Below, piece by piece: positions 31,090 to 42,484 of a stretch of DNA of 64,000 nt. Position 1 is the first letter of the stretch, and every line of letters begins with the position of its first letter. The notes under the pieces were generated by a model. It did not search any database. It had not been told where the DNA came from and saw only the letters and a list, made by a program, of their open reading frames with translations. The translations under genes were made by a program, and so were the position numbers. The stretch is from Mytilus californianus (Eukaryota > Mollusca > Bivalvia > Mytilida > Mytilidae): positions 54,425,318 through 54,489,317 of the forward strand of contig NW_026262593.1 in assembly GCF_021869535.1 (NCBI RefSeq), read 5' to 3'.

Positions 31090-32235
31090 ATGAAAAGTGA
31101 AAAAAGCTCTTAAAATAATTATGAACACAGATATAAAACCTGGTAGTGAAAAATGGTTTATTTTTCGCGGGAATTAAATTTCGAGCTTCTAGAGTCCCGA
31201 TGTTTTGATTCATTTCTATTTTAGTTCTTGATTCATTTCTTCCTAAAAGATTAAATTCAGGCGATGACTGTTTGTAACAGTATTGCCATGTTTTAATCAT
31301 TCTTTTTCGTATAAAAGATAAATGTGATTACCTTGCAAAGATTAGATAAGCGCCTTTTGCCTTTTGCTTGATGAATTTTACGTTAGTAGTGGTTTGCAGT
31401 AGAGTTTAATATGTGCAATTAGGGAGTTGCTACGCTCCCTTACTGTTATAATATCTGGTGGCTGGATAAAGTTCATAACGTAAAAATAAATAGTTATTTC
31501 GATGTCGCGTAATTGCACAGACTGGCTTGGTATCGACCGGCTTGAAAAAAAAATATTTGCAACAATAATATGTACATAGTTTGAAAGTGAAGGTTCGGAG
31601 CTAAGAAACAACTTACCTCCACTTGTTCTTGTATACTATGTTTTATAATTTCATTATGTGTAACAATGTGTAAACAGTTGTTTTAACGAAAACCGTTGTC
31701 TTAAGCTTGTCTTACCCGGTCTTGTGTATGTCCTTAGTATGGAGCTTCGTAAGTTATTGTCTCTCGTCCAGATTTTATGTCTTTTGTATTCAGTGTTCAG
31801 TGGAAATCTAGTTTTTAGAATTCTAAGACATGTTATTTACAACACTTCCCATCAATCAAAATTGTGTATTTTGTAAAATCACATGTCCATCGTTAAAGAG
31901 GTTCTCTTGAATTTTGTGCCATGTGGATGAGGGGGTCTTTTTTTTGTCGGTGCATTTATGTTGATAGGTATACCCCTGAGATGAAACCATTGTGTACTTT
32001 TTTAGACAGCGTATCAGGAAATACTAGTTTAAAGAAGACAGAAGATCATCTCTATTAAATACGTTGAAAAGCGAAGAAAAAATAAACGAAAGAACATCAG
32101 GCAAATATAATATGCAAAAAATGACGCGTTGTTTAAAAGACGAGAGGCATTACAGGCAAAACCCTTTAGAGTATAAACATCAAAAAGTAAAAATCTTGGT
32201 ATAATAGCAAACTTCTATCAGCCAAAAATGTTAAG
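31090..32235. other. Upstream region of the cysteine-rich gene
   Basis: Should contain or precede exon 1. No promoter element could be identified. The minus frames at 31088-31300 and 31378-31611 have no recognisable domain. A short block at 31845-31895 (CATCAATCAAAATTGTGTATTTTG ... ATCACATGTCC) is echoed at 32590-32635. Confidence 0.35.
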
Positions 32236-32239
32236 ATAA

Positions 32240-32640
32240 TTAAAGAAAATTATGAAAATATTAGTAAATAAAATAATGTGAAGGCTTTATCATCAACAAT
32301 TATCTATCACATAAAAAAAATCAGGTATCAGAGATAAAAAAAAAAAAAGCGGACAATGATGACAAATGGGAAAAAAAATAAATTATCAAGGCTAAATTAT
32401 CCTTCAAAACGCTATGAAAAGAAGATTGTTGTATGGTTGTATATAGAACAACTATGTTAAATAGACAGAACTTAGTGGAAGCATGCAGCTATTGGTCACC
32501 CTATTTCCTGCTTGCTATATAAGTTTACATGTCATCAAATGTAGTGCTACAGGGCATATTGATTAACAATTTTGTTATAGTTTCAAAGACTTTCCATTAA
32601 TCGAAATTGTGTATTTTCAAAAATCACATGTCACTGTTCT
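32240..32640 (+). repeat. Block shared with 50440-50720
   Basis: GTGAAGGCTTTATCATCAAC and AATTATCTATCACA, then GCGGACAATGATGACAAATGG and CATATTGATTAACAATTTTGTTATAG, match 50483-50690 in the same order and orientation, with indels. Here the block lies ahead of the first LINE; there it lies behind the second LINE. It may be a LINE-associated 3' flank or a small segmental duplication. Confidence 0.55.
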
Positions 32641-32739
32641 CGTGACTTTCAAAGACGATTAAGTTGTACAATTGGGTAATTTTGTGAAAGTTCGAAACAA
32701 AAAGGTTCGTCAGTTTTTTTTGTCTATGCAATTGTATGT

Positions 32740-35100
32740 GCAAGTATTTCAAAAAGATAAATCACAAACTAGTAGACTAGACATGATCTTTTTAGTCAGA
32801 ATTTTTACCTATTATAGATTTTTGTAAAATTAAACCTGCTGTTATACAGTCCACTGATCATCAAAGTGTATTTCTAAAATTTAAGTCAGGGTTATTTGAA
32901 AGGGGAAATGGGTATTGGAATATAAATAGTTCAGTATTACAAAATAGAGATTACCAAGAATTAACTTATTAACTGCTTGATTGATAAATATTCATTTAAA
33001 AGGGATACATTAGATTTTATGGAATGGTTTTAAAAGCAAGGTAAGGGAGGTAACTACAACTAATTGTAGAAATAAAGCGAAGTTCACAAGAGAGCGAAGG
33101 CGTAGTTTAGAAAAGGACCTGGAACAAAAAATGGAGCTTACAGATGAGAGACATACTGATGAAAATTATAATTTGGAAAAAGAAATTAATGATATAGAAA
33201 AAGAATAAGTAAGATTTATGATGAAAAAGCAAAAGGGGCACAAATTAGATCTAGAGAAAAATGGGTTGAGTTTGGGGAAAAGAACAATTCGTATTTCCTT
33301 GGTCTAGAAAAGAAGAGGCAAGTGAAAAACTCTGTAAGTAAGCTTAAAGGAGATGATGGGGAACTAATTTCTAATCATGAAAATTTACTCTACAAACTAA
33401 AAACATTCTATGAAAACTTTTATAATGTTAAATCTTCAAATAAAAATTTAACTAAAAAATATATCAATGACACAAAGCTAGAAAATAAAGGAAAATGAAA
33501 TTAAATAACTCTTCAGGGTTTGATGGCCTCACGGTAGAATTTTATAGACAATTTTGGGATAAACTTAAACTATTAGTTGTGGATGTTCTGAATACTGGCT
33601 ACGATAGACAATGTTTATCATATTCACAACGTACCAGTATATTAACTTTGATATTCAAAAAAGGAGATCCTTTACTTTTGGAAAACTACCGTCCAATTTC
33701 ACTTTTTAATATAGATTTTAAACTTTTGTCATATGTTCTAGCTCAAAGATTTAAAAAGGAACTTTCAAAAATTATCAATGAAGATCAAACCGGATACATT
33801 AAACATAGATTTATTGGGTTTAATCTGAGACAAATTTAAGATGTTATAGACTATGCAGACACATACAATATTGAGGGGGCAATAGTTTTTGTAGATTTTA
33901 CAATAGCATTTGATTCATTGGAATGGGATTTTATGTTTGGAACTTTGAAGCATTTTGGTTTTAACGAATCATTTATTAACTGGGTTAAAACAATGTACAC
34001 AGATATACAAACATGTGTTATTAACAATGGGTGGGTATCAGAAACTGTCAAAAATTCACGTGGAATAAGACAAGGATGCCCTTTGTCGGCTCCTATTGTT
34101 TGTTTTTGCTGTTGAAATTATGGCCCAAAGATTGAGAAATAATAAAAATGTAAAGGGTGTAAATGTAAAACTTGATGGGAAAAGTCATAGTATGAAGATT
34201 TCACAATTAGCTGGCGACACAACACTTTCTTGCAAAGATAAAAACGATGTGGTAACTGCAATGAACGAAATAGAAATTTTTGGTTCTTTTTCAGGTTTAT
34301 TATTAAATTGAAATAAAACAGAGGTCTTATGGATATGGAAATTGAAATCTTGTAAAGATAAAATTGTCGGGATTAAGTGGGGAGATAAACCTATTAAAGC
34401 TCTAGGGGTGTTTTGCGGGCATGATAAATTGAAATGCCAAAAATTAAATTGGGATTGTAAAATGAAAACATGAATAAATTATTTATGATATGGAAAAAAC
34501 GAAATCTATCAATTTTAGAGAAAATCCTAATTATAAAGATTTTAATATTGCCCTTATTTACATTCCTGAAAAGCGCCTGTCTAATTTCAGAACATTATTT
34601 AAAAGAAATAGAAAACAGAAGCTTTAAATATATTTGGGATGGGAAACTAGACAAAGTTAAAAGAAATCTGATGATAGGTCCATATGAAAAGGGGGGTTTA
34701 AAAATGGTTGACTTTAAAAGTTATTTTGTGACTTTAAAAGCATCATGGGTAAATAGATTGGTAAATGGTAAACTTTCGACTTGGAAGCTTAAACCATTTA
34801 AATATTTAAATGTTTCAAACAGAATTCTGTCAATATTAAGCATGAATTTGAGCGATATTAAATCTCTAAAATATTTTAAAGATGTTCCTGAGTTTTATAA
34901 AGAAGTAATAAAGTCCTGGAATTTGAGTGGCGGGGGGCAAACGATACTTAGTTTTTCTATCTATTAGTCATATTATGTATCCGAGCATAGAACAAAAATT
35001 GTTGATGTCTATAGTATTTTTGAAAATGAATTTAATAAAAGAGTAGACACAAATAGATATAATTCAACATGTCCAATGTTATTGTCAATTAAAAATAATT
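32740..35100 (+). pseudogene. L1/Tx1-like LINE ORF2, truncated and dead
   Basis: Starts in the C-terminal part of the apurinic-type endonuclease: QTSRLDMIFLV at about 32772 and TDHQSVFLKFKSG (the SDH active-site motif region) at about 32860. It then runs through the linker to the reverse transcriptase: SSGFDGLTVEFYRQFW (33510), LIFKKGDPLLLENYRPISLF, EDQTGYIKHRFIGFN, FVDFTIAFDSLEWDF (first catalytic Asp), SRGIRQGCPLSAPI, and SQLAGDTTLSC at about 34200, where the usual (F/Y)ADD box reads LAGD, so one catalytic Asp is lost. At least five stops or frameshifts interrupt it. Motif order and the INEDQTG...FIG signature place it in the L1/Tx1 group. The 5' half of the endonuclease and ORF1 are missing. 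Confidence 0.85.
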
Positions 35101-35104
35101 TTAG

Positions 35105-35315
35105 CAATAGTTAGTCTTTATGTAGGACACTTGTACATCTTTATAAGTTACTAAGTTTAATCAGCTGTTTATTTCCCTGGATAATCAGTGGAGTGTAACA
35201 GGGTAAATCAAGAGAAGCTTGGACTCTTGGTGAGATTTGCAACAAGCAAGATTTGATGAATAAATATTATTATGTAGTTAAAAAAATATATATATATTTA
35301 CATAATGAAATAAAT
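35105..35315 (+). mobile_element. Probable 5' leader of the second LINE
   Basis: Non-coding sequence just ahead of the ORF1 start, including TATTTCCCTGGATAATCAGTG and a short (TA)n. Its position between the end of the dead LINE and ORF1 suggests a 5' untranslated leader, inserted into or replacing the tail of the first LINE. Confidence 0.4.
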
Positions 35316-36076
35316 ATGGCATCAGCAGAATTTGAAGAGCTCAAAAAGCCTCATATTTGGAGTTAATAAAAATGTTAATGATTTTTCACAGCAACTTGAG
35401 AAAGTTGAACATAACTTAACGGGTATGATCAATGAAGTGAAAACTGACGTCAATATATTAAAAACAAAATATGATGCATCTCAAACAGAAATAAAAAATC
35501 TCAGACGAGCCTTATAGAGCTAGAACAGGGTGTTGCAGGTATGGATTTGCAAATACAAGCAATTGAAGGTAAAAAACTACAAAAACAAAAATTTGAGGTT
35601 CAAACCCAGATGAATGAAATTAAGGACAAGGTAACATTGCTTGAAAAGCACGAAAGGAAATACAATGTTATGATTTATGGTTTTGATGACAATAATGTAG
35701 ATGAGAACATCTATTCAGTTACTCGTCAGTTGTTCAGCCAAAATCTAAATGTTAACAAAGAAAAGCAAACGCCATCCCGATTGATAATGCTCATCAAGTA
35801 CCAACAAGGGGTAGTGGACCCAAACCAATTATTGCTGGATTTTTACACTATGGAGATAAACAACTGATAATGTCGAGTGCCTACAATCTGAAAGGTACTC
35901 AAATTCGTATTCTAGACGATCTACCAGTATCAATGAAAGAGAAAAGATTCCTTCTGTCTCATGTAGCCTACAAAATACTCAAAAAAGAAAAATTACAAAC
36001 ACGTATTTCATTTCGAGATGTTGGGGAACACATGACTTTTGACATGCGTAAAAATAGAGGGACACTTGGAGCTTAA
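35316..36076 (+). pseudogene. LINE ORF1 protein (L1-type), frameshifted
   Basis: Starts MASAEFEELKKP at 35316 and moves frame near 35345 into NDFSQQLEKVEHNLTGMINE. This is a heptad-rich coiled coil continuing to about 35640 with one stop near 35517. An RRM-like segment follows, HERKYNVMIYGFDDNNVDEN, typical of the L1 ORF1 RNA-binding domain. After another frameshift near 35795 comes a C-terminal domain, MSSAYNLKGTQIRILDDLP, then SMKEKRFLLSHVAYKILKKE, ending in MRKNRGTLGA. Coiled coil, RRM and basic C-terminal domain in this order is the L1 ORF1 architecture. It binds LINE RNA as trimers in known relatives. At least three frame breaks make this copy inactive. Confidence 0.8.
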
Positions 36077-36130
36077 GAGAATAATGAGCGATAAATAACA
36101 ATATACAAAACTGTACATAACATTGAGCCG

Positions 36131-36156
36131 TTTATATATATATATATATATATATA
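36131..36156. repeat. (TA)n microsatellite
   Basis: About 26 bp of pure TA at the left edge of the tandem-unit block; marks the likely junction with the LINE sequence. Confidence 0.9.
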
Positions 36157-37564
36157 AAAGTCTAAATTGAAAACAACGTTCAAACCTATGATTACGTTGG
36201 ATAAAAACCGCAATTTTTATACGTGTGCATGTAAAACAAATTTCTTGGTAGAGGGGCCTAAATACAGCACAAACAACAATTTCCAAAAGACCAAAATAAA
36301 GTGAAAAAGTCTATTTTAACAAATCGCATTTGACTAACAGGTCGAACAACTGATGTTCTTAAACCCTGCTGACTGCCATTGGCGATTGCCAAATAAATTG
36401 ATCACCAGATCTAACGAAGTGGGTCTTTAATATTAATTTAATACCAAACAGAAAACAATAAACTTGTGGAAAAGATGGTATACCACAAACATGAGGTGCA
36501 AAAATTTGTACACCATATCCGGATTTCGACAATTAATGTCTCTTCAGTGATGTTAGGGATCGAAACGGTATTTGGAAGGCCATATAATTTACCTCAATTT
36601 AGGATAGACTCTTGAATTTTAAAGAGTCGAAATAGGATGAACGGATCATATAAACCCGAAGGAAAATATAATACAAGCCCAAACGAAAAAATATATAAAA
36701 GTCTAAATTGAAAACAACGTTCAAACCTATGATTACGTTGGATAAAAACCGCAATTTTTATACGTGTGCATGTAAAACAAATTTCTTGGTAGAGGGGTCT
36801 AAATACAGCACAAACAACAATTTCCAAAAGACCAAAATAAAGTGAAAAAGTCTATTTTAACAAATCGCATTTGACTAACAGGTCGAACAACTGATGTTCT
36901 TAAACCCTGCTGACTGCCATTGGCGATTGCCAAATAAATTGATCACCAGATCTAACGAAGTGGGTCTTTAATATTAATTTAATACCAAACAGAAAACAAT
37001 AAACTTGTGGAAAAGATGGTATACCACAAACATGAGGTGCAAAAATTTGTACACCATATCCGGATTTCGACAATTAATGTCTCTTCAGTGATGTTAGGGA
37101 TCGAAACGGTATTTGGAAGGCCATATAATTTACCTCAATTTAGGATAGACTCTTGAATTTTAAAGAGTCGAAATAGGATGAACGGATCATATATATATAT
37201 ATATATATATATATAAACAAGTCTAAATTGATAACAACGTTCAAACCTATGATTGCGTTGGATAAAAACCGCAATTTTTATACGTGTGCATGCAAAACAA
37301 ATTTCTTGTTAGAGGGGTCTAAATACAGCACAAACAACATTTTGCCATTGGCGATTGCCAAATAAACGGATCACAAGGTGTAATAAATGGATCTTAATTT
37401 TAAATTCAATACCACACAGAAAACAATAAATTTCCGGTGAAGATGGTATACCGCAAACAAAGGTGCAAAGATTTTTTGTACACCATATCCGGATTTCGAC
37501 AATTAATGTCTCTTCAGTGATGTTAGGAATCGAAACGGTTATTGGAAGGCCACATAATTTACCT

Positions 37565-37566
<2 letters not shown>
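36157..37566 (+). repeat. Three tandem units of about 540 bp separated by AT repeats
   Basis: Units start at 36157, 36698 and 37218 (first shared word GTCTAAATTG at 36160, 36701 and 37221). Units 1 and 2 are almost identical over about 495 bp (one difference seen: GAGGGGCCT versus GAGGGGTCT), implying very recent duplication or conversion. Unit 3 is diverged and lacks about 85 bp around ACTAACAGGTCGAACAACTG. The second half of each unit (CACCATATCCGGATTTCGAC, TCTCTTCAGTGATGTTAGGG, GGTATTTGGAAGGCC) resembles family C. Between units lie AT runs; the 1/2 junction carries a unique 45-bp piece with AACCCGAAGGAAAATATAATAC. The array leads directly into the Penelope-like RT copy at 37612. Confidence 0.85.

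Positions 37567-37608
<42 letters not shown>
37567..37608. repeat. (TA)n microsatellite joined to an RT gene
   Basis: About 42 bp of TA. It stays in frame with the reverse transcriptase that follows, adding a run of alternating Tyr and Ile to the open frame. This is not a natural protein start. Confidence 0.9.
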
Positions 37609-37609
<1 letters not shown>

Positions 37610-37611
37610 TT

Positions 37612-38468
37612 GTATTGACCTATTTGTAAGAAACTACAAAACTATATATGCAGGAGATTCCGTATATCGTCAAGTTATCGGAATTCCAATGGGGACTAAC
37701 TGTCCACCACTTATTGCGGACCTGTTTTTGTATTGTTATGAGTTACAATTTATGACTAAAATCAGCAAAGACCCATCGAAACAACATCTGATACAAAAAT
37801 TTAACAATACTTTTAGATATTTGGATGATATATTGGCTCTCAATAATGACGACTTCAGTATGTATACTAAAGAAATTTATCCTGTTGAACTTACTTTAAA
37901 TAAAGCTAATACTAACAATGACCACTGTCCTTTCCTCGATCTTGATATCTATATCATTAACGGGAAGCTTAATACAAAAATTTATGATAAAAGAGATGAT
38001 TTTTCATTTCCTATCGTTAATTATCCATTTTTTTATGGTGACGTTCCCTTGTCACCATCTATTGGTGTTTATATATCTCAACTAGTACGATTCGCTCTTG
38101 TATGTAACAACGTATTAGATTTTAGCGAGAGAAATTTATGTATTACTGAAAAATTATTACACCAGGGTTTTCGATATCATAAACTAGTCAAAACATTTAC
38201 TAAATTTTATCATCGGTATAAGGACATCATTCGTAAATATAACTCAACATGCAGATATCTTATACGTTCGGGTATTTCACATCCAATCTTTTATGGTAAT
38301 ATTCTTTACAAAGCACAAAGATGTCAGTATTCACCTCAAAAGCTAACAAAACCTTTAAACAGATTTATTAAGAAGGGATATAGTTACGATACTGTTGTCA
38401 GGTCATTAAAGATTGCATATTTTGTCTTTAATATTAATTCACTTATAGGGTCTTTGCATCGGAGTTAA
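37612..38468 (+). pseudogene. Penelope-like reverse transcriptase, 5'-truncated at an AT repeat
   Basis: About 285 uninterrupted codons: LFVRNYKTIYAGDSVYRQVI, GIPMGTNCPPLIADLFLYCYE, FRYLDDILALNN (catalytic Leu-Asp-Asp intact), FLDLDIYIINGKL, KIYDKRDDFSFPIVNYPFF, SIGVYISQLVRFALVC, LLHQGFRYHKLVKTFTKFYH and a C-terminal tail SLKIAYFVFNINSLIGSLHRS. The same subfamily as the minus-strand copy at 61385-63880, with longer C-terminal sequence than the 1990-2688 copy. The finger region and first catalytic motif are absent. No endonuclease domain follows. The open frame suggests recent insertion. Confidence 0.8.
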
Positions 38469-38735
38469 ACACATTTATTCTAAAACCAGTTGTTGGCATT
38501 AATTCAAGGATTATTTTCTGTTTATGCAAATATTTTGTTGTTGTTTTTTTTTTTTTTGCTTTTGTTTTTATCATTTCAGTTTTGCTTGCTCTCTCTTCTT
38601 TTTTTTGGCTGATTGTCTGCAATAAAGTGGCATACACATATAAATGTATATGCTAATTTTGCTTTATATATTCATTTTCCAACCTGCTGTGGTGCATTTT
38701 TGCTTTTATAATTTATATATATATATATATATATG
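38469..38735 (+). repeat. Tail of the RT copy ending in (TA)n
   Basis: Continues AACACATTTATTCTAAAACC, which matches the minus-strand element's tail at about 62030, then T-rich sequence and a TA run at 38709-38732 that may mark the right edge of the inserted block. Confidence 0.55.
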
Positions 38736-38739
38736 TGCT

Positions 38740-40140
38740 TTATTCTCTGCTGCTTATATATTTATTTACAGTTTTGCTTTTGCTAGTTATTTATTATAAT
38801 TTTGAACTGCTACGACTTGCCTAATGCTATTAATAGTTGCTTGTTTTATTCCATCAGATACAGACTGACACAAATGAGTTGAAGTTTGAATACGTAAATC
38901 ATAGACCTCTTTTAAAGTGAGGTTAACTCCAAATCTCAGAATGAGATGCTTGTTTCCAATTATCTTTTCTTGTTTTTTGTTTACAAATTTACGGTACATG
39001 TTCATTATACTGAAGTGACCATACTATAATAATTTTTGCACAATTTCTACTGAAACTAACTCATGAATATGCACTTAGGATGTGCAGTCTGTGTTTGATT
39101 GGTAGATAATTTTGTTAGTGATCATGATATGTTGACCATGCATTACTTTGTTTTACCTGTTTGATGTCAAAAGTATTGATATTTGTCAAGAGCGATACTA
39201 CATTTGAAGTCAGTCAGAGTTCTTAATTTTTGATATTGTCCCATTGGTACGCATTGCTTTTTCAAACAATAAATATTTACTTTCAGGTATATCTAGTATA
39301 TTTAGCTACATCACATAAAGTATATTGATCTTTGAAGATATCTGAGATATAATGAACATAAAACATCTCTGCCTTCTTAAACCGACAAAGGATCATATAA
39401 ATTTGTTAATTTAACATGGGAGTTTTTAATACATGTATTCGAAAGATGAATATAGAAATACTACTATCTAGTAAATTGAACAACTCTGACAGACTTGAAA
39501 TATTATACATAATATACTTATCTAGATTATATATATGTAGTTCATTTAACTAAAATTGTTTTCGAATAAGAATGGATGTATTAGACCGACAACATCTTAT
39601 AATAAATATATTGACAAAGCTGACTGGATCAGATTTGAATGCTCAAAACAATGGACATTTTGTATAGTTGTGCTTCTTGTGTGATCTTTTCTTCTTTGCC
39701 ATAACCACACAGAATATCAAAAAAAATGTCTTTGTGTGTTGGAATGAATGACAGTAAGGAAATTAAATGTAAAATGATAATTACATGAATGAAATCATCT
39801 TCCAAAATATGCGTATTGCATGAATTATACAGATATTCACTGTTGGATTTACTCAAGTAAAATTTCTATCTGAATCCAATGTATTTGATTAAACTATCTT
39901 CTGAGTTATCTCCACTAGGCCAGATAATGAATATTCTACACAATAACAGTGAATGTCTCATAGTGCAGATTTAATATTTGATTTAAAAGTTGGACTCTGT
40001 CTCGTTCTTGAATTTTATGTTTTCATATATATGTATTTATTGTACAATACAAACGTGCCTTAAGGTGTCACAGATCTTGAAAAATGATACAGTTTTAAAG
40101 GAAGAGAATTTTAAAAGTCCCTTGATTTCACAAATACCAT
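38740..40140. other. Unassigned AT-rich stretch
   Basis: About 1.4 kb without a recognised gene or repeat, lying between the Penelope-like insertion and the LINE ORF2 start. It should not be there in an intact LINE, so it is either part of an unrecognised insertion or the two LINE parts come from different copies. Confidence 0.4.
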
Positions 40141-40215
40141 GGTGTATTCATGTTTGTTAACTCATCATTTGAGTATTAAATATTGATACAGATCAACACA
40201 TGTATGAAAGGTGAT

Positions 40216-40703
40216 ATGATTAAAATAATTTCTTATAATTGTCAAGGTCTTTATACAAAGGAGAAACGGAGAGATGTTTTGAATTATTTAAGTCAAGGAA
40301 TTTTAATATCTATTGTCTTCAAGATACACATTTTACAGAACAAGACGAATTAAATATTAAAAATCAGTGGAAGGAAGAATGCCTTTTCAATTCATTTACA
40401 TGCAATCAGAGAGGTGTGGCCATCTTTTTTTAATGAAAACTTTGATCTTCTAATTCACAAAGTTAAAAAAGATGAGGGTGGAAACCTTCTTGGATTGGAT
40501 ATTACAATTGAAGAACAAAAAAATACCTTAGTTAATATTTATAGGCCAAATGTAGACACTCCTTGGTATTATCAAAAGGTGGCAGACATTATTGAGGAAT
40601 TTGATAATCAGTCTTGTATTCTTTGCGTTAATTTTAACCTTATTCAAAGTTTCAATCTTGACACTCATAATTATGTTAATATCAACAACCCAAAGTCTAG
40701 AGA
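40216..40703 (+). pseudogene. LINE ORF2 endonuclease, N-terminal half
   Basis: Starts MIKIISYNCQGLYTKEKRRD at 40216; the SYNCQG motif is the usual start of the L1-type apurinic endonuclease. After a frameshift near 40285 it continues SRNFNIYCLQDTHFTEQDE (catalytic Glu position replaced by Asp in LQDTHF) and CNQRGVAIFF. After another frameshift near 40430 come NENFDLLIHKVKKDEGGN, LVNIYRPNVDTPWYYQKV and ILCVNFNLIQSFNLD, where the family usually has GDFN. It ends in NNPKSRD at 40703, exactly where the TIR element begins. The rest of the domain is at 46671. Confidence 0.8.
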
Positions 40704-40759
40704 CACTCTAAGATATAAGCCCGGATTTAATAATATATTTCTATAAATTTATCTTAGCA

Positions 40760-42290
40760 TGTTATCAGTAATCTGTTATAGATAAATTATGTGGTCACAC
40801 TTTCTCAATGGTTCACTAATTATAACCAGATGTTGACTTAGTAAACGACTAAATTTTCAACTGTCTTTACCATAAAACGTTTTGCTGTAAATTAATATGT
40901 CTCTTTCCTTCCTACCGGCTTCATTGTATTTTCAGCTCTTTCTGACAACAAATATGAACACTTTTATAATATTTTTTATTATAAGAAAAAAATATAAGAT
41001 TAATAATAAAAATATGAATATTTTAACTAGTTTATTACGATATTATGAACAACTTTACCTGCATTTATATGAAAAATTTTGTTCCTCAACTTTAGTTTTT
41101 TTTCCTTGTATTTCTTAAACTCAAAAAACATAGGATATAAAATTTATGGTACATTTATTCTAAATTAACTTTTATTAACTTAAATGACTTCTTATTCTTT
41201 AATAAGACTATATTTTTAAAAACTGTTGCAGCTGTGAATTCAGGGAAAACAAAAGAAGTACCATAAACAATTATCCAAACCTTGACAAAGGATCTGATCT
41301 ATTCAAAGCTGTTTGCTAAAAAGACAACTTTTTTAGCCCTCCCCTTTTTTTTAATCTGATATTTTTGGGGTTTTTCTATCAATGTCAATTATTTTTGCGT
41401 TTTATTGTATTATATGAAAATACAAATGCTAAAATTAACTTTTATTTGCCGTTTACTATTAAATCAAAGTTTGTCATACACAGCGTGAAATTTATAGAAA
41501 AAAAACTAACAGCTTTTGGAAAAAAGGGAGAGGGCTAAACAAAATTTGTACTTGAGTACTATGATCTATGGTGCCATATTCCTAAATTTAAAATGATTTC
41601 CAAAATTCTAGATAATGATTGAATTTAAACATATTGTGGAGTAGATGGTTGAGGTTTTAGCTATCATTTATTTGACTTAAATTGCGGAGTCCTTGGGACT
41701 TTTCTCTATGGAAATTTTTGGGGCTAAATTCATCTTTTCAAGTAATTTATTTCCAGGGACCAAAGGTTCCCCCTTTATGTCTTTAGCAAATGATTCAGGT
41801 CCAAAGTTGCATTCAATTTCCCCAGACTATAATTTTAATAGACACCATTGACCCTCAACAAGAAAATCTTGCATAGGTGCAAAACGAATACCTGCTGACA
41901 AGTAATACTGTATGAAGCAATCTACATTTTTACAAGTGTTTGAACAACACATTTAGATGGTATTCCACAGCTGAGCATTTGTTTGGACTCTTTTACTCCT
42001 TATGTTTGAAATTTTTATATAGACGTCTGACATATTTTCTTCCTATATAAATCAATGAAGGGATGTTGTAAAATTCCGGTGCTTTGCTTTTGCGCCAAAA
42101 AAATCTTTCATTTGCGCCATTTTACAGGTAAATACAGGTAATACAGGTATATAGCCAAAGAAGCATTTTTAAAGTCATTTGTAGATGGGTGGTTTTCTTC
42201 CATTTCTGCAAAAAAATCTGTGTTCAAAATATTTATCCATACATTGCAAGGGATGTACAAGGAAGACAATTGAAGAATTGTACGTATTTG
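40760..42290. other. Left interior of the TIR element, no gene
   Basis: AT-rich. The frames at 40897-41118 (plus) and 42108-42368 (minus) show no domain; the latter overlaps family A. A repeated T-rich wording occurs around TTGCGCCA(T/A)TTTAC (about 42113) and GTAAAATGGCGCAAATG (about 43034), an inverted pair. Confidence 0.4.
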
Positions 42291-42294
42291 CTCT

Positions 42295-42480
42295 AAAAAA
42301 AAATGTGGTATGATTGCCATAAATGAGACAACTCTCAAGAAAAGACCAAATAACACAAAAATTAACAACTATAGGTCACTGTATATATATGGCCTTTAAC
42401 AATGAGCAAAGCCCATACCGCATAGTCAGCTATTAAAGGTCCCGAAATGACAACTTTGACAACAATTTGAATGAGAAAAA
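42295..42480 (-). repeat. Family A repeat inside the TIR element
   Basis: AAAAATGTGGTATGATTGCC, GAGACAACTCTCAAGAAAAG, TATATATGGCCTTTAACAATGAG and CATACCGCATAGTCAGC. A second-level insertion: family A within the TIR element within the LINE. Confidence 0.8.
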
Positions 42481-42484
42481 AAAG

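Noticed and set aside
31378..31617. Exon 1 of the cysteine-rich gene ending at the GTAAGT donor at 31617 (minus)
   Set aside because: The phase needed to join exon a meets a stop with no ATG, so this cannot be a coding first exon as read.
36008..36827. Two minus frames sharing an identical N-terminus (MEIVVCAVFRPLYQ)
   Set aside because: They are the same stretch of the 540-bp tandem units read twice. Repeated DNA, not a protein family.
37542..37611. IYIYIY start of the RT frame at 37542
   Set aside because: It is the TA microsatellite read in frame; the RT homology begins only at about 37612.
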